Of a stretch of 64,000 nt of DNA, positions 1 through 10,227 are shown piece after piece. A model generated the notes under the pieces. It did no database searches, was not told the origin of the DNA, and worked only from the letters and a program-made list of their open reading frames with translations. The translations under genes were made by a program, and so were the position numbers. Numbering within the stretch: position 1 is the first letter of the stretch; every line of letters starts with the position of its first letter. Where the stretch lies: positions 27,396 through 91,395 of the forward strand of contig JASAMV010008532.1 of assembly GCA_030248065.1 (NCBI GenBank). Reading direction: 5' to 3'. Source of the stretch: Rhynchonema sp. JSB1_4. Taxonomy: Eukaryota; Nematoda; Chromadorea; Monhysterida; Xyalidae.

Positions 1-540
1 GAGGGGTTGGCTGGTCGTCTACCCAGCTTGCCGTCCACCTTCGCTGCCGAAACCGTCTCCATCGTGGATCAGCCTGCGCCTATGGGCTAGCAGCTGCTCT
101 ATTATCGGTCAGGACTTAAACCGGTACGAGCGGTGTATCACCTGCGGGTGTTCGTCTGGGATTTGGGGTGAGTAACCTACATCCCTTGCCTCGGCAAGGT
201 GCGGTGAAACCCACCTCGGTGGCTGGTGAAAACCCGTATCCTGACTGCTATATCCACGCGACAACTCTATTCAATTCAATCTATTCCACCTTCATCGCTG
301 GTGTGCTATTCAATTCGTCGTCGTTGCCATCTGCGATCCCTAAACTCTCGACGGTTTCTTCAAGGCCGACTCTAACTATGGCCGGATGGACACGAACAGT
401 TTCTATTCATCTTCATTCAACATCGATCAAATGAGGTCATTTGAAGGAACTGGTGCGGGGAGATGTGACATTGGACATATGCCGTCTTCACATCGTCGTC
501 AACAAACTGTGAAAGTCGTCTGTTTGCTGCGTTGACTGTG
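1..540 (+). repeat. Probable repeat, possibly the 5' part of a non-LTR retrotransposon
   Basis: This GC-balanced stretch contains an 88-codon open frame (168-434) with no recognisable domain. Its composition differs from the AT-rich flank beginning near 545. The sentence-like C/T-rich text with an early open frame reminded me of 5' regions of invertebrate non-LTR elements, but I see no second copy in the window and no reverse transcriptase beside it. The call is weak, and single-copy intergenic DNA is equally possible. Confidence 0.25.
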
Positions 541-2344
541 GCTGAGCATGGAAATTCAAATGGACTGGCTCAGCGTTGACTTTTGTTGCCGCCTGATATT
601 TTCTCTCTCAAATCGTAAATTCTCCCTTCTCGTAATTCAGTTGATTTCGTGTTTCGTTGGAGACGTTTTGGAGTCGCGATATTTTATATTATTATTGATA
701 TTATTTGCCGTTGAATTCTATCCTTTATTCCTATATTTCCGTTAATCGTTATATAGCGTAAAACGTGCTGTTGAAGTCGACTTCGGGGTGCTTTTCGTGC
801 AATACGTGGAAGCGAAACAGCCAGCTAGATTGCTGGGCTTGTCTTGTTGGGTTTTTGTGCTTGCTTGCCTGAGACCGTTTGCTTGTGCTTCATTTATTGC
901 AGGAAAGCGGGTGACTGGATTGTCACCAGGATCAAGCCGCGCCGTCCGAGTTGCCATCGCGAGGCGTGTGGATTTTGGTCCAGGGCTGACTTGCGCGCTG
1001 AGACGGTCACTTCGGCGTGACTCCTGTCGGTCCGGGCGCGTTGCTAACTGTCTGGCGAGTGACAGTAGGTGGCGTGCTCAAGTGCATCTGCCCCGTCGAC
1101 GAGCTCCCTAGGACGGCAGCAGATCACAGAACATCGACGCCGAAACTCTACGAGTGCTCTTGAAATACGGATACTTGGAATGTGTTGACTTCGAGGTTTG
1201 TAAAAGCAGGGGCGTACCTGGGTAGCTGGGCCTGCGTTGTCAGTCACGGGAGGGGGTGCTGTGGGTGAAAAGTCACTTTTATCCAGTGCTGTTTTGAAAA
1301 CTCATTTTTACCTAGCACTTGTTCGAACGTTTCCCTTTGAACCAGCGGAGCACAACGGACAGAAGACCGTTCCAAGTGCCATCGGCGCAAAATTTGGCAA
1401 TTTTTTGTGTGGGCGTCGGACATAATTGGGCGTAAACTGTCTGTGTCTGACGCGCGAAGCGCGACGATTTTTGACATTTGGCAGAGCCGGACACAGGTAG
1501 GGGCGGAACGGGGCACTCTCAAGGCAAGGTGCCCTGGGGCACTTTTCAGCGCCCGGGCACTTTCTCGCCAAGTCGTAGGATTTTCACTCTGGCACTCCTC
1601 AAATGTCAAAAAATAGCCAGATTTATTCGCAAGATACAATCATCTGCACAACATTTTGGCGGTTGCGCTGGAGTGTACATGGTGTGAGGCCAAGCAGTGT
1701 AACCTTGGTGTTGCCAGGCACACTCGAAGAGGTGGCAGGCAACCTTGCCTACCCACCCGCACCCAGCTGTACTGTGCCGGACCAACTAGAGCGCATCAGG
1801 AGGCACACGGGCCATTTTGGCTTCATCTGGTCAATATGAGGGAGGGAGCGGAAGCAACTTTTTGGAGAAGAAGATCAAGGGATCTCACATCACAGGATTA
1901 ATTCTAGTCCAAACATCGTGCGCTTAGCGCGTTACTAATTTAATGTCCATCGAAATGAATGGGTACGAGATATTCATGGTCACGCGTCCAAAAAAAAGTG
2001 CCAAATTTTCTCTCACTGCGCGCGCACGTTCACGTTTTACATGAGATTTGTTTCAAAAACGGTCAAATTCAGAAGAAGCACTGGATAAAAATGGCTTCAA
2101 AATAAAACAAGCACTGGATAAAACGTTTTCAAAAGTGCCCGACCCGCGACCAAATCCTGTGTCCGGCCCAGCATTTGAGGTGTGCCAGAGTGATAATGTC
2201 GCTATTTGGGTTGTGAAATGATTTGAAAACCACAGACTCATTTGCCAAAATCTATATTGTGTTTTTGGTGCCTTCTGATGCTAAACAGAGTGTTATTGCC
2301 TAAACAGAAACGGTTACTCATAAAACATATTTTCCACGGCAAAA
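541..2344. other. Intergenic region with small inverted-repeat elements
   Basis: I see no gene here. The stretch holds several decayed repeats. The string TTTTATCCAGTGCT occurs near 1277 and twice inverted near 2080-2130; a related copy lies at 51,808-51,912, so this is a dispersed element. A separate element is listed at 1468-1613. The open frames in this interval are short, overlap on both strands and lack codon-like structure. Confidence 0.5.
1468..1613. repeat. Small terminal-inverted-repeat element (MITE-like)
   Basis: The left end reads TTTTTGACATTTGGCAGAG and the right end, reversed, reads TTTTTTGACATTTGAGGAGT, so the first 13 bases match. The interior is GC-rich and carries inverted GGGCAC/GTGCCC words. 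There is no coding capacity. The tail of a related copy (GCATTTGAGGTGTGCCAGAGTG) lies near 2170. No clear target duplication is visible. Confidence 0.5.
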
Positions 2345-2644
2345 TTGCAACCGTGCTTTGAGGTGTTCACTCGTCGTTACTATGACATCATGAAAGCAGC
2401 AAGTTTCCTTCAATATGGCTTGATCAACGACGTGATCGAGAAAGAAGCGCGCCGTCGAATGCTGCTGGGTATCAATCATATGCCGTTGTGCGAATTCCAG
2501 TCACTGTTCAAATTGGCCACTGAACTTGAATACGATACCGTGCGCAACATCGTGCTCGACCAGCGCGCCAGTATCCTGGATGCGCTGAAGGAAGCCAACA
2601 ATCGTGACACGTTCGCTCGACTGCTGCTGGGACAAGCGCCCTAA
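2345..2644 (+). CDS. Unidentified protein, single open exon (99 codons)
   Basis: A 99-codon frame ends at 2644 and has an amphipathic, all-helical look (RYYDIMKAASFLQYG, EKEARRRMLLGINH, LFKLATELEYDTVRN, ILDALKEANNRDTFARLL), balanced codon use and no low complexity. The frame is open upstream of the first ATG, so this may be the last exon of a longer gene; a possible acceptor is TTTGAG at about 2363. An internal ATG at 2391 would give an 84-aa protein. I do not recognise the family. It lies just outside the 2.7-6.1 kb palindrome, and AATAAAATG after the stop could serve as a polyadenylation signal. Confidence 0.4.
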   Translation: MQPCFEVFTRRYYDIMKAASFLQYGLINDVIEKEARRRMLLGINHMPLCEFQSLFKLATELEYDTVRNIVLDQRASILDALKEANNRDTFARLLLGQAP

Positions 2645-3378
2645 AATCGGGTGATCAATAAAATGATATGTAAATTTTAGTTGTGGTGTTGTAGCTGGGC
2701 AGGTGTCACATTTTGGACTTCTGAAACATTATGGCGGCCATATCGCACCTCACGCTCCCCCGCGCCCCCATGTATTTTTAATTTTCGGCGGGAAAATATG
2801 CGCACCCCGCGCTCCTTTTCTACTGTAGCCTGCCTGGCTGGCGCCGCTGTTCAGTCTGCATATAAGTGAGAGACCCACTCGCGCCCCTCTTCCCATCACC
2901 CCCACCTAGGTAGCACGGATGTCTGCTGCGTGTAGAACTGCTGCGCATCCTTCAAGGGTCCGTCTCGGAGCCGGCTAGACCTAAGTTGCCTGGATCCCCC
3001 TCTTCCGTTCATATTTACGATACCACAACATTTATGAACACACCTTCATTCAGAACACATAGTTAAGATAAAGATAGCTAAGCTATAACAAATTATAGCT
3101 ATAGTTAATGTTTTCTGACAGACAACGTTTATATGAACTTTTCCTGTATACATTTATGAACCCAGCTTCACTCAGGACAGATGGTTAAGTTACAGTTACC
3201 TAAGTTACAGTTAACGTTTTTTATTTATGAACTTTGCGTGTGAACATTTATGAACGCACCTTCATTCAGGATAGATAGTTCAGTTACCGTTAAACAATTT
3301 ATAGTTAATGTTTTTTACATATAACATTTATGAACTTTTCGTGTAAACATTTATGAACGCACCTTCATTCAGGACATA

Positions 3379-3672
3379 AAGGCAGTCTACGGGAGGTTGT
3401 CACTCAGCCCCCGAATACCGTAACCCACCGCAAGCAAGATCGTTGCGAGACCCATGCTGATCGCTGCTTATCGACACGTGTATTAGCGGCAGCAAGCTGG
3501 AAATTGTCATCATGCGCGCCGATCACCAAAACTTGGAAATGTTGGTTGGTGTTGGCGCTAACACACAAAACATAGATAAAAAACAAAATGGTCTCGACAC
3601 TATCTTGCAGATCAAAATTACGGTGGGTTACGGTATTCGGGGGCTGAGTGACAACCTCCCGTAGACTGCCTT
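3379..3672. mobile_element. TIR element with TA target duplication, nested in the palindrome
   Basis: The ends are near-perfect inverted repeats of about 50 bp, starting AAGGCAGTCTACGGGAGGTT and including CCCCCGAATACCGTAACCC. TA dinucleotides flank it at 3377-3378 and 3673-3674, and the surrounding repeat unit (CATTCAGGACA..CAGTTACCG) is interrupted only here. The interior carries a GAAATTGTCATCATG word also seen near 8335 and 13,890. It is non-coding, so it fits a Tc1/mariner-type non-autonomous element. Confidence 0.7.
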
Positions 3673-3834
3673 TATGCTTCAGTTACCGTTAAACAATTTA
3701 TAGTTAACGTTTTTTTACATATAACATTTATGAACTTTTCGTCTGAACATTTATGAACACACCTACATTCAGAACAGGTTGGTAAGTTACAGTTACAGTC
3801 AGCTAGGTTATAGTGAATGTTTTTTGGTTGATAT

Positions 3835-4101
3835 AGTAAGTTTCTAATTTCATTGCCCCACGCATTTTTACAGACGCAGGAAAACTCCCGTTCGAAGTCG
3901 AAGCAGGCAACCAGCTCAACACACAGTCAACAAGCCACGCAGCTGACAGACACAGCTTGTGTGACTGAAACATTCGAAACGCACACGAGCCAGCTGCGTG
4001 GCTTGTTGACTGTGTGTTGAGCTTGTTGCCTGCCTCGACTTCGAACGGGAGTTTCCCTGCGTCTGTAGAAATGCATGAGGCAACGAAATTAGAAACTTAC
4101 T
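3835..4101. repeat. Hairpin element with arms of about 105 bp inside the palindrome's left arm
   Basis: The left arm starts AGTAAGTTTCTAATTTC and reads through CAGACGCAGG, CTCCCGTTCGAAGTCGA and CAACACACAGTCAACAAGCC. The right arm repeats all of this inverted and ends at GAAATTAGAAACTTACT. Only about 55 bp of loop separate the arms. The hairpin disrupts the tandem unit seen elsewhere in the 3.3 kb palindrome, so it is a later insertion. Confidence 0.65.
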
Positions 4102-5533
4102 TTAACATTTATGAACTTTTCGTGTCAACATTTACGAACGCACCTTCATTCAGGACAGATGGTTCAGTTATCGTTAAACAATTTATAGTTAACGTTTTTT
4201 TACATATAACATTTATGAACTTTTCGTCTGAACATTTATGAACACACCTACATTCAGAACAGGTAGGTAAGCTACAGATAATATTAGATAATATTTATAA
4301 ACTTTAATAATATTAATATTTATAAACCGCAATTTACGCATGCATTCATCAGTACGTGCGCTCATAAAGTTTGTTATTACACCAGCCCACCCACTGAGAA
4401 CCTGGCTGTACCGCAGCCACTGTAACACATTAATGACCGGTGGTGATACTAATATTGGTGATTACCTTAAAAATAACAATGGACAAACGTCTAAGGCCAA
4501 GCCATGGCAATAAAAACGCACATAAACATTTCTCAAACAGTTTGCGAATGCCATGTGGTGGTTCACTTTTGAAAGAAACTAATTTTAAACGTTTCGCAAA
4601 CCGAAACACGAACTCAGGCAATGCCGTGTGGTGTGGTAATTCTGTAAGGAACGCTGTTGTTGGCAAATGTTGAATGTAAGTAAATACATAATTTCAAGTT
4701 TATAAATATTCTCTACCAAAAAACATTAACTGTAACTTACCTACCTGTTCTGAATGAAGGTGCGTTCATAAATGTTCAGACGAAAAGTTCATAAATGTTA
4801 TATGTAAAAAAACGTTAACTATAAATTGTTTAACGGTAACTGAACCATCTGACCTGAATGAAGGTGCGTTCGTAAATGTTGACACGAAAAGTTCATAAAT
4901 GTTATCTGCCAAAAAACATTAACTATAACCTAGCTAACTGTAACTGTAGCTTACCTACCTGTTCTGAATGTAGGTGTGTTCATAAATGCTCAGACGAAAA
5001 GTTCATAAATGTTATATGTAAGAAACGTTAACTATAAATTGTTTAACGGTAACTGAACCATCTGTCCTGAATGAAGGTGCGTTCATAAATGTTTACACGA
5101 AAAGTTCATAAATGTTATATGTAAAAAACGTTAACTATAAATTGTTTAACGGTAACTGTAATTTACCTACCTGTTCTGAATGAAGGTGCGTTCATAAATG
5201 CTCACACGCAAAGTTCATAAATAAAAAACCGTTAACTGTAACTTAGGTAGCTGTAACTTAACCATCTGTCCTGAATGAAGCTGGGTTCATAAATGTGTAC
5301 AGGAAAAGTTCATAAAATTTGTCTGTCAGAAAACATTAACTATAGCTATAGTTTGTTATAGCTTAGCTAACTGTAACTTAACTATGTGTTCTGAATGAAG
5401 GTGTGTTCATAAATGTTGCGGTATCGCAAATATGAACGGAAGAGGGGGATCCAGGCAACCTAGGTCTAGCCGGCTCCGAGACGGACCCTTGTAGGATGCG
5501 CAGCAGTTCTACACGCAGCAGACATCCGTGCTA

Positions 5534-5840
5534 TAGTATTTCCTTTTTATGCGAGTCAAAGGAAGCCGTGTCAACGTTGTAAGCCAACTCCTAGCTGAGG
5601 TCGAAATCCACGACTCTCCTTGAAAATGCAAAGAAAGAGAAATCACACGTGACATGCACGCCGCCAACGTCACCAGAAGCCTGAAATATTGTTTCGTGCG
5701 CCGGAATCTTACGTGGCGTGTGACGTCTGATTTCTCTTTCTTTGCATTTTCAAAGTGAATCGCATATTTTCGACCTTAGCTGGGAGCAACTGGATCGCAC
5801 GTTGAGTGGGTGTTTGGACCAATATAATACGGAAAGACTA
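5534..5840. mobile_element. Insertion present only in the right arm of the palindrome
   Basis: The right arm reads CCGTGCTA, then about 307 bp, then TACCTAGGTAGGGGTG. The left arm near 2905-2922 reads the same sequence without the insert (CACCTAGGTAGCACGG reversed). The flanking TA (5532-5533 and 5841-5842) looks like the target duplication. The ends are TAGTATTTCC and GGAAAGACTA. The interior has its own inverted repeat, GAAAATGCAAAGAAAGAGAAATC, near 5622 and reversed near 5750. Confidence 0.6.
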
Positions 5841-6098
5841 TACCTAGGTAGGGGTGATGGGAAGAGGGGCGCGAGTGGGTCTCACTTATATGCAGACTGA
5901 ACAGCGGCGCCAGCCAGGCAGGCTACAGTAGAAAAGGGGCGCGGGGTGCGCATATTTTCCCGCCGAAAATTAAAACACACCCTGTAATTTGGCCGTTTTA
6001 CCGCACGGAACTCGTTTTACATCAAATACATGGGGGCGCGGGGGGGCGTGAGGTGCGATATGGCCTTATGGCCAAAGTACCCGTGAAAACACGTTTTC

Positions 6099-6471
6099 GG
6101 GCGGACTTAGTTTAATTCACGGAACACGGAAATATTTCCGTGTTCCGTGTTCCGTGAATGTTTTGGAGAATCACGGAACACGGAAATATTTCCGTGCCAC
6201 GGAACACGGCAATGATTCAAGCACCCAAACGATGCTTTTGCAGTGATGATGACAAAAGCCAGCGTGCTGACGTCAAAACCCCGCGTGTTGACGCAAACAG
6301 CAACAACTATTCACACGGAAATATTTCCGTGTTCCGTGAAAATAAAAAAAACACGGAAACCGGAAATATTTCCGTGCCACGGAAATATTTCCGTGCACGG
6401 AAATCCACGAAACTGGTTTGTATGTAGATTATTTCCGTGTTCCGGTTTCCGTGTTCAACCTAAGTTCGCCC
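6099..6471. repeat. Palindromic-array element built on CACGGAAATATTTCCGTG
   Basis: The ends are inverted relatives: GGGCGGACTTAGTTTAATTC on the left and, reversed, GGGCGAACTTAGGTTGAACA on the right. The interior repeats the 18-bp palindrome CACGGAAATATTTCCGTG and its halves at least six times, with GGAACACGGAA spacers. A distant relative with the same ends and a GGAATCCGGAA core lies at 63,443-63,622. There is no coding content, so it is a non-autonomous DNA element. Confidence 0.65.
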
Positions 6472-7185
6472 TTCTGCCATTTTTGGGGAGCTCGAGTTAA
6501 CAGGCGGTTTTGGGTTATGGAGTTTGGCGGCTCGAACTAATACCTACTTACATATCTGAGCGCGTTGGGTAATGACCGACCCTAAAATGAACCCAACTGC
6601 AACACTGATCTAAATCTGCAAGGAAACTAAAATTGTCGAGTGATGATGGGATGGCGTGGCGGACAAAACAGCGGTTTTTCGAAAACAGCGGCCGCTCAAA
6701 GAGATGCGTAATTGGGGAGGCGCAGTTCCTGAGTCTAAAAAATAAGCCTAATCGCAAATCTTGGCCGAAGCCTAATGTCCAAAATACAAGCTTGCTGTTT
6801 TTCCACTGCTATTTTGTCCGTACCGCGATAAATGAATGTGCATGCGAAGCCGGTGTCGTTGTGAAATGTCAACTTCTGTTATTTTCATCAATATCACTTC
6901 ATTTGTCTCGTGTATGCATACGTATCATCTTTGTCAAATGATTCCGTGCTTTTATTTCCTTGTCTTTCTGCTCTTGTTGGTGTGCTCATATTTTTGCAAA
7001 AAATAACATGATATACAAATCTGATGTGCCAAATCATTTTGATCAATTTGCTCAGTTTCGTGCAACCTGAAGCAATCGAAGCGACTGCTTATCAAAATGT
7101 TGTTCAGTCAAATACCAAGTGGAAAAAGAAGGATACGCATGCATTTGACAGTCAGGTCAGCGACTTGTTTTGTTACCGTGCTATC
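6472..7185. other. Intergenic, upstream of the HINT3-like gene
   Basis: I find no gene or repeat here. The open frames are short and overlap on both strands. The stretch presumably includes the promoter and 5' leader of the histidine-triad gene, but no TATA box or clear leader splice site stands out. Confidence 0.4.
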
Positions 7186-8866
7186 ATGGATTCTGAGCCT
7201 GCCGCTGCTGCAAGTGCTGTCAGTCACCCGAATTGTGTGTTCTGTCGAATTGCAAACGAAGGCGCGGACTCGCTCGGCAATCCGTTTGTTTATCAGGTTC
7301 GTTAGTGTTTTCCCTATTGTCACACGTTTGTGAAACATCGGGCTGCTGTTTTTCTCAGGATGAAACATTCTTCGTGATGTCCGATCGGGCACCACATGCA
7401 CCGCACCATTATCTGGTTATACCGAAACGGCACATGAAAAGTGCGAACACGTTGGATAAGGAGGATGCAGAATTTGGTTGGTTGGTTGATGTGTCCATCC
7501 ACGGACATTATGGATTTGATTTGATGGTCGGAGCCGAACTGTCCTGGTCATCCGCATGGCATTTTGAATCGAGAATAGTTCGAGATTTATTAATGATGCT
7601 CAATGCTGTGCAGCCGTGGTATAGTCTGTTGATTATATTTCGACATATTGTATAAGCCCCATTCAGCGATATTTGGAGCGGGCTGGGTCGACGCCATTCT
7701 AAATGAATGTTTCAGGCATTGTCAACTCATTCGCAGAGCCATTGAACATTGTTGGTGTTGTGCGATAACAGGCCACGTGTTTTTGTGCCACGCAGCAAGC
7801 ATTGTTCAAGCGGCCTTTGCCTGAATTAGCAATGCTTCAAACATTCATTTAGAATGGCGTCGACCCAGCCCGCTCCAAACATCGCTGAATGGGGCTTATA
7901 CACTATGTCGAAATATAATCAACAGACTATACAGCGGTGTTTTTTATTGGTAATTTGGCACTATCGGGTTATTTTCGAAGTATCGGGTATCGCTTTTTTC
8001 ATGAACTATCGGGTATCGGCATTTGCCAAGTATCGGTTGTCGGGTATCGGCACACCCCCGATACCGATCCCGAATCATAACATCTCGAAATATCGTGCGT
8101 ATAGTCCAGCCACGAACTCATGAGACGACTTTTTTTTGAAATTGGCTTGTGCGGATCCAACAATGTTCCGGTTCCACGTATTTAGGAAATGAAAGAAAGA
8201 GAAACGCACGTATTTTTTAAAAACACGCTCTCCACTCGGTGCGTAAATTCCCTTTTGACTCCCAAAACATTTGTGTGCTGAACAACGCTGCTGTTCGCGT
8301 AAGCACGCAACAAATTGAGGTCAGCCAGCTGGAACTTGTCATCATCTCCCTCAGCCAATCTCTTTCTTTTGTTTGCGAAAACACGTGTATCTAGAGCATT
8401 TTTGAATGCGGCCAAGCAAGCTTTAAAAAAAGTCATCTCATGAGCTGGTGGCTGGACTATACAAAAAGATACGCGATCGTCCGTATCCAAGACAGATCCC
8501 ATCACTGTCTGATGCATCACCCTCTACATCAACGAAAATGTTTCAGTATCGTCCATGCAAGAATGCGCGACCAAGTTCATAACTGAAAATCTTTCGTCAT
8601 CTGATGATGTTTCGTTTGACCGAGACCAACTGAGCTTTGGTTTCCACTGGCCTCCGCTGTTGAGTGTTTCACATCTGCACATGCACATTCTGTACCCGGT
8701 CAATCAAATGTCGTGGTTCGCTCGAAACATGCTCTTTCGACCCGGAAGGTTCTTCAGATCGGTCGGTTATGTTAGTTTTTGGCCTATTGTAATGTGGTTG
8801 ACGGATTGTTTACGCTACCGATGCGAAAGTAAGTCGACTAATGATGCGAGTGAAGTCAAAGTTTGA
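7186..8866 (+). CDS. HINT3: Histidine triad nucleotide-binding protein 3-like (HIT family)
   Basis: Three exons, 7186-7296, 7359-7476 and 8562-8866, join in phase to a 177-aa protein; animal HINT3 is about 180 aa. HIT proteins are nucleotidyl hydrolases or transferases acting on adenylated substrates such as AMP-lysine or aminoacyl-AMP. Visible signatures are the N-terminal CVFCRI motif, the central DRAPHAPHHYLVIPKRH strand region, and FGFHWPP followed by SVSHLHMHIL. The last contains the H-x-H-x-H triad whose middle His is the expected nucleophile; FGFHWPP-xx-S-SHLH is typical of the HINT3 branch. The start is the ATG before DSEPAAA; the frame is open further upstream. Intron 2 (about 1.1 kb) is stuffed with MITEs. 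The last 30 residues are divergent and could reflect a missed splice. Confidence 0.88.
7619..7932. repeat. Foldback element of the GTATAGTC family in HINT3 intron 2
   Basis: The left arm starts GTATAGTCTGTTGATTATAT and continues through AAGCCCCATTCAGCGATATT and GCTGGGTCGACGCCATTC. The right arm (about 7815-7932) is its inverse, ending CAACAGACTATAC. Arms are about 110 bp around a loop of about 100 bp containing ACATTGTTGGTG. The flanks CAGCCGTGG and AGCGGTGTT resemble each other only imperfectly. Elements at 8099-8462 and 56,117-56,452 share the GTATAGTC terminus. Confidence 0.65.
7965..8098. repeat. Fragment of the TATCGGGTATCGG repeat family
   Basis: Repeated TATCGGGTATCGG words run to CCCCGATACCGATCCCGAAT near 8060. 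This matches the element at 9281-9664, of which it is a truncated copy lying between two GTATAGTC foldbacks. Confidence 0.55.
8099..8462. repeat. GTATAGTCC foldback element in HINT3 intron 2
   Basis: The left terminus GTATAGTCCAGCCACGAACT and right terminus (reversed) GTATAGTCCAGCCACCAGCT match over about 30 bp, including CTCATGAGA. The interior holds AAGAAAGAGAAACGCACG and a segment (8236-8345) homologous to 13,800-13,910, with GCACGCAACAAATTGAGGTC. It is related to 56,117-56,452, which has the same ends and an AGAGAAATTGAG interior. Confidence 0.6.
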
Positions 8867-9280
8867 TGGGGCCGAATGAATGAAATGTTCCAAAGGGGCT
8901 CTACTCGGGATTTTTTTCGTTCTGGTGCCCAGTTTATGATCTAAATTCGCCGAACAAAACGAGCTATTTTACATGATAACTGGTATGTTTTGGTCAAAAT
9001 TTTTGCCTTCCATTTTCGTGCAAACCAAAATGCAGTCTGTACCAAGCATCTATACGACACAAGAACGTATTGCAATCAGGTATGAACCGTATTCGAAAAG
9101 TACAAAAATTTTACGTGTGGCCCTATTCGGAAGATGGTTCGAATAAAGCCCCATGGGGCTCAATATGGGAATAAAAATAATTTTCATGATTTCCCACCAC
9201 CGAATAGAGCCCCAGGGGCTGTAACCGGAAGACTCCGGTATCAGCCGTCATGGACGAGATCTATATCAACCACTCTTCAA

Positions 9281-9664
9281 TAGGGATCGGAAGGTATCGG
9301 GTATCGGCACCCAAAAAGTATCGGGTATCGGCATGTTTCTCCAAGGTATCGGGTATTACACTTTTCGCGATGAAAAACCAGTTGTCAAAAACAGCTCTGC
9401 AGATATTTGTTGCGAATAGAAAAAATCTTTAAATGTAGGTTAGAGCTATTTTCATGTTGCATGATACAACATCAGAGCACGATTTTAATGAAAAAAATTG
9501 TTGCGCACAGTACTCAATGGCCATCTCAAAAAATCCCGCACGATGTTTGCCAAAAACCTCAGTTTTGCTGGAAAAGCGGTGTTTTTATTGGTATTTTGGT
9601 ACTACCGGGTATCGGGTTATTTTCGAAGTATTGGGACTCGGCATACCCCCGATACCGATCCCTA
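9281..9664. mobile_element. hAT-like MITE with TAGGGATCGG ends
   Basis: The left end is TAGGGATCGGAAGGTATCGG and the right end is CCGATACCGATCCCTA, its inverse. The flanking octamers are CTCTTCAA (9273-9280) and CTCGTCAA (9665-9672), 7 of 8 identical, as expected for a slightly decayed hAT 8-bp duplication. The interior repeats GGTATCGGG on the left and its complement on the right and has no ORF. Confidence 0.7.
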
Positions 9665-10207
9665 CTCGTCAACAGACGTAATTTATTGCTCAAGAAACAT
9701 TTTTGATAAAATATAATAATTTAACTATTAATATTCCAGCCCGAACGAGTGATTACGGATTTACAATCGAAGCTTTGAACCTGCAGTTGAAAACGTGCAC
9801 GTGCACTTCACCGGTTTGAAAGGCGACGTGATGACATTATCTGTGCATTCTTGATTCGTCAGTCCTTTTTTGGGGGCTAAACATTTTCCGCTGAAACCGC
9901 GTTATCACCGTACAAAATTGTGATTCACTTGTTGGTGGTGCTAACGTCTGTTCAAATAACGATGCCGCTATAAACTTGTAATAATCATTCTGTTTCAATG
10001 CTGGCATTGCTTTTTTTACCAAGTGCTTTATTTGCACGGCCGCTTTGCATGGTGTGCTACCTGACAGACTCCACTGACTGGTTTCTTGCTGATAACGCAG
10101 ATATTTTACACTGCTCATTGAATGATCTAATATTGCATGTTCAGTGCTTATGAGTTCTGAACCTTGTATGTTTTCCATTTTTGAAGTGTTGCATTTTCAA
10201 CAATAGT

Positions 10208-10220
10208 TTTTGTTACTCAG
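10208..10220 (+). promoter_or_regulatory. Candidate 3' splice or trans-splice acceptor before GALK2
   Basis: TTTTTGTTACTCAG is a good pyrimidine-rich acceptor and ends seven bases before the GALK2-like ATG at 10,228. So short a leader after an acceptor suggests either an untranslated first exon upstream or spliced-leader addition. Only transcript data could tell which. Confidence 0.35.
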
Positions 10221-10227
10221 ATTCGTC

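Larger units (their letters stand above)
2736..6064. repeat. 3.3 kb inverted repeat (foldback-type element or palindrome)
   Basis: The left end, GGCCATATCGCACCTCACGC, returns inverted at 6045-6064. Collinear inverted matches include the CCTTTTCTACTGTAGCC and GGCGCCGCTGTTCAGTC blocks (about 2815 and 5900), the CGGATGTCTGCTGCGTGTAG block (2917 and 5510), CCGTCTCGGAGCCGG (2961 and 5470), and then repeated units containing CATTTATGAACGCACCTTCATTCAGGA, GTTAAACAATTTATAGTTAACG and TATAACATTTATGAACTTTTCG in both orientations. The arms differ by nested insertions (3379-3672, 3835-4101, 5534-5840). No ORF of substance exists. This resembles a foldback element with internally repeated arms, or a segmental inverted duplication. 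No convincing outer target duplication was found. Confidence 0.75.
8867..10227. other. Intergenic region between the HINT3-like and GALK2-like genes
   Basis: No gene is visible. Near 8880-9240 lie degraded GGGGCTCTA/TAGAGCCCC words resembling the mariner-like MITE families of the 22-30 kb cluster. The element at 9281-9664 follows. From 9665 to 10,200 I see only AT-rich unique-looking sequence, with short open frames on both strands that I do not trust. Confidence 0.4.
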
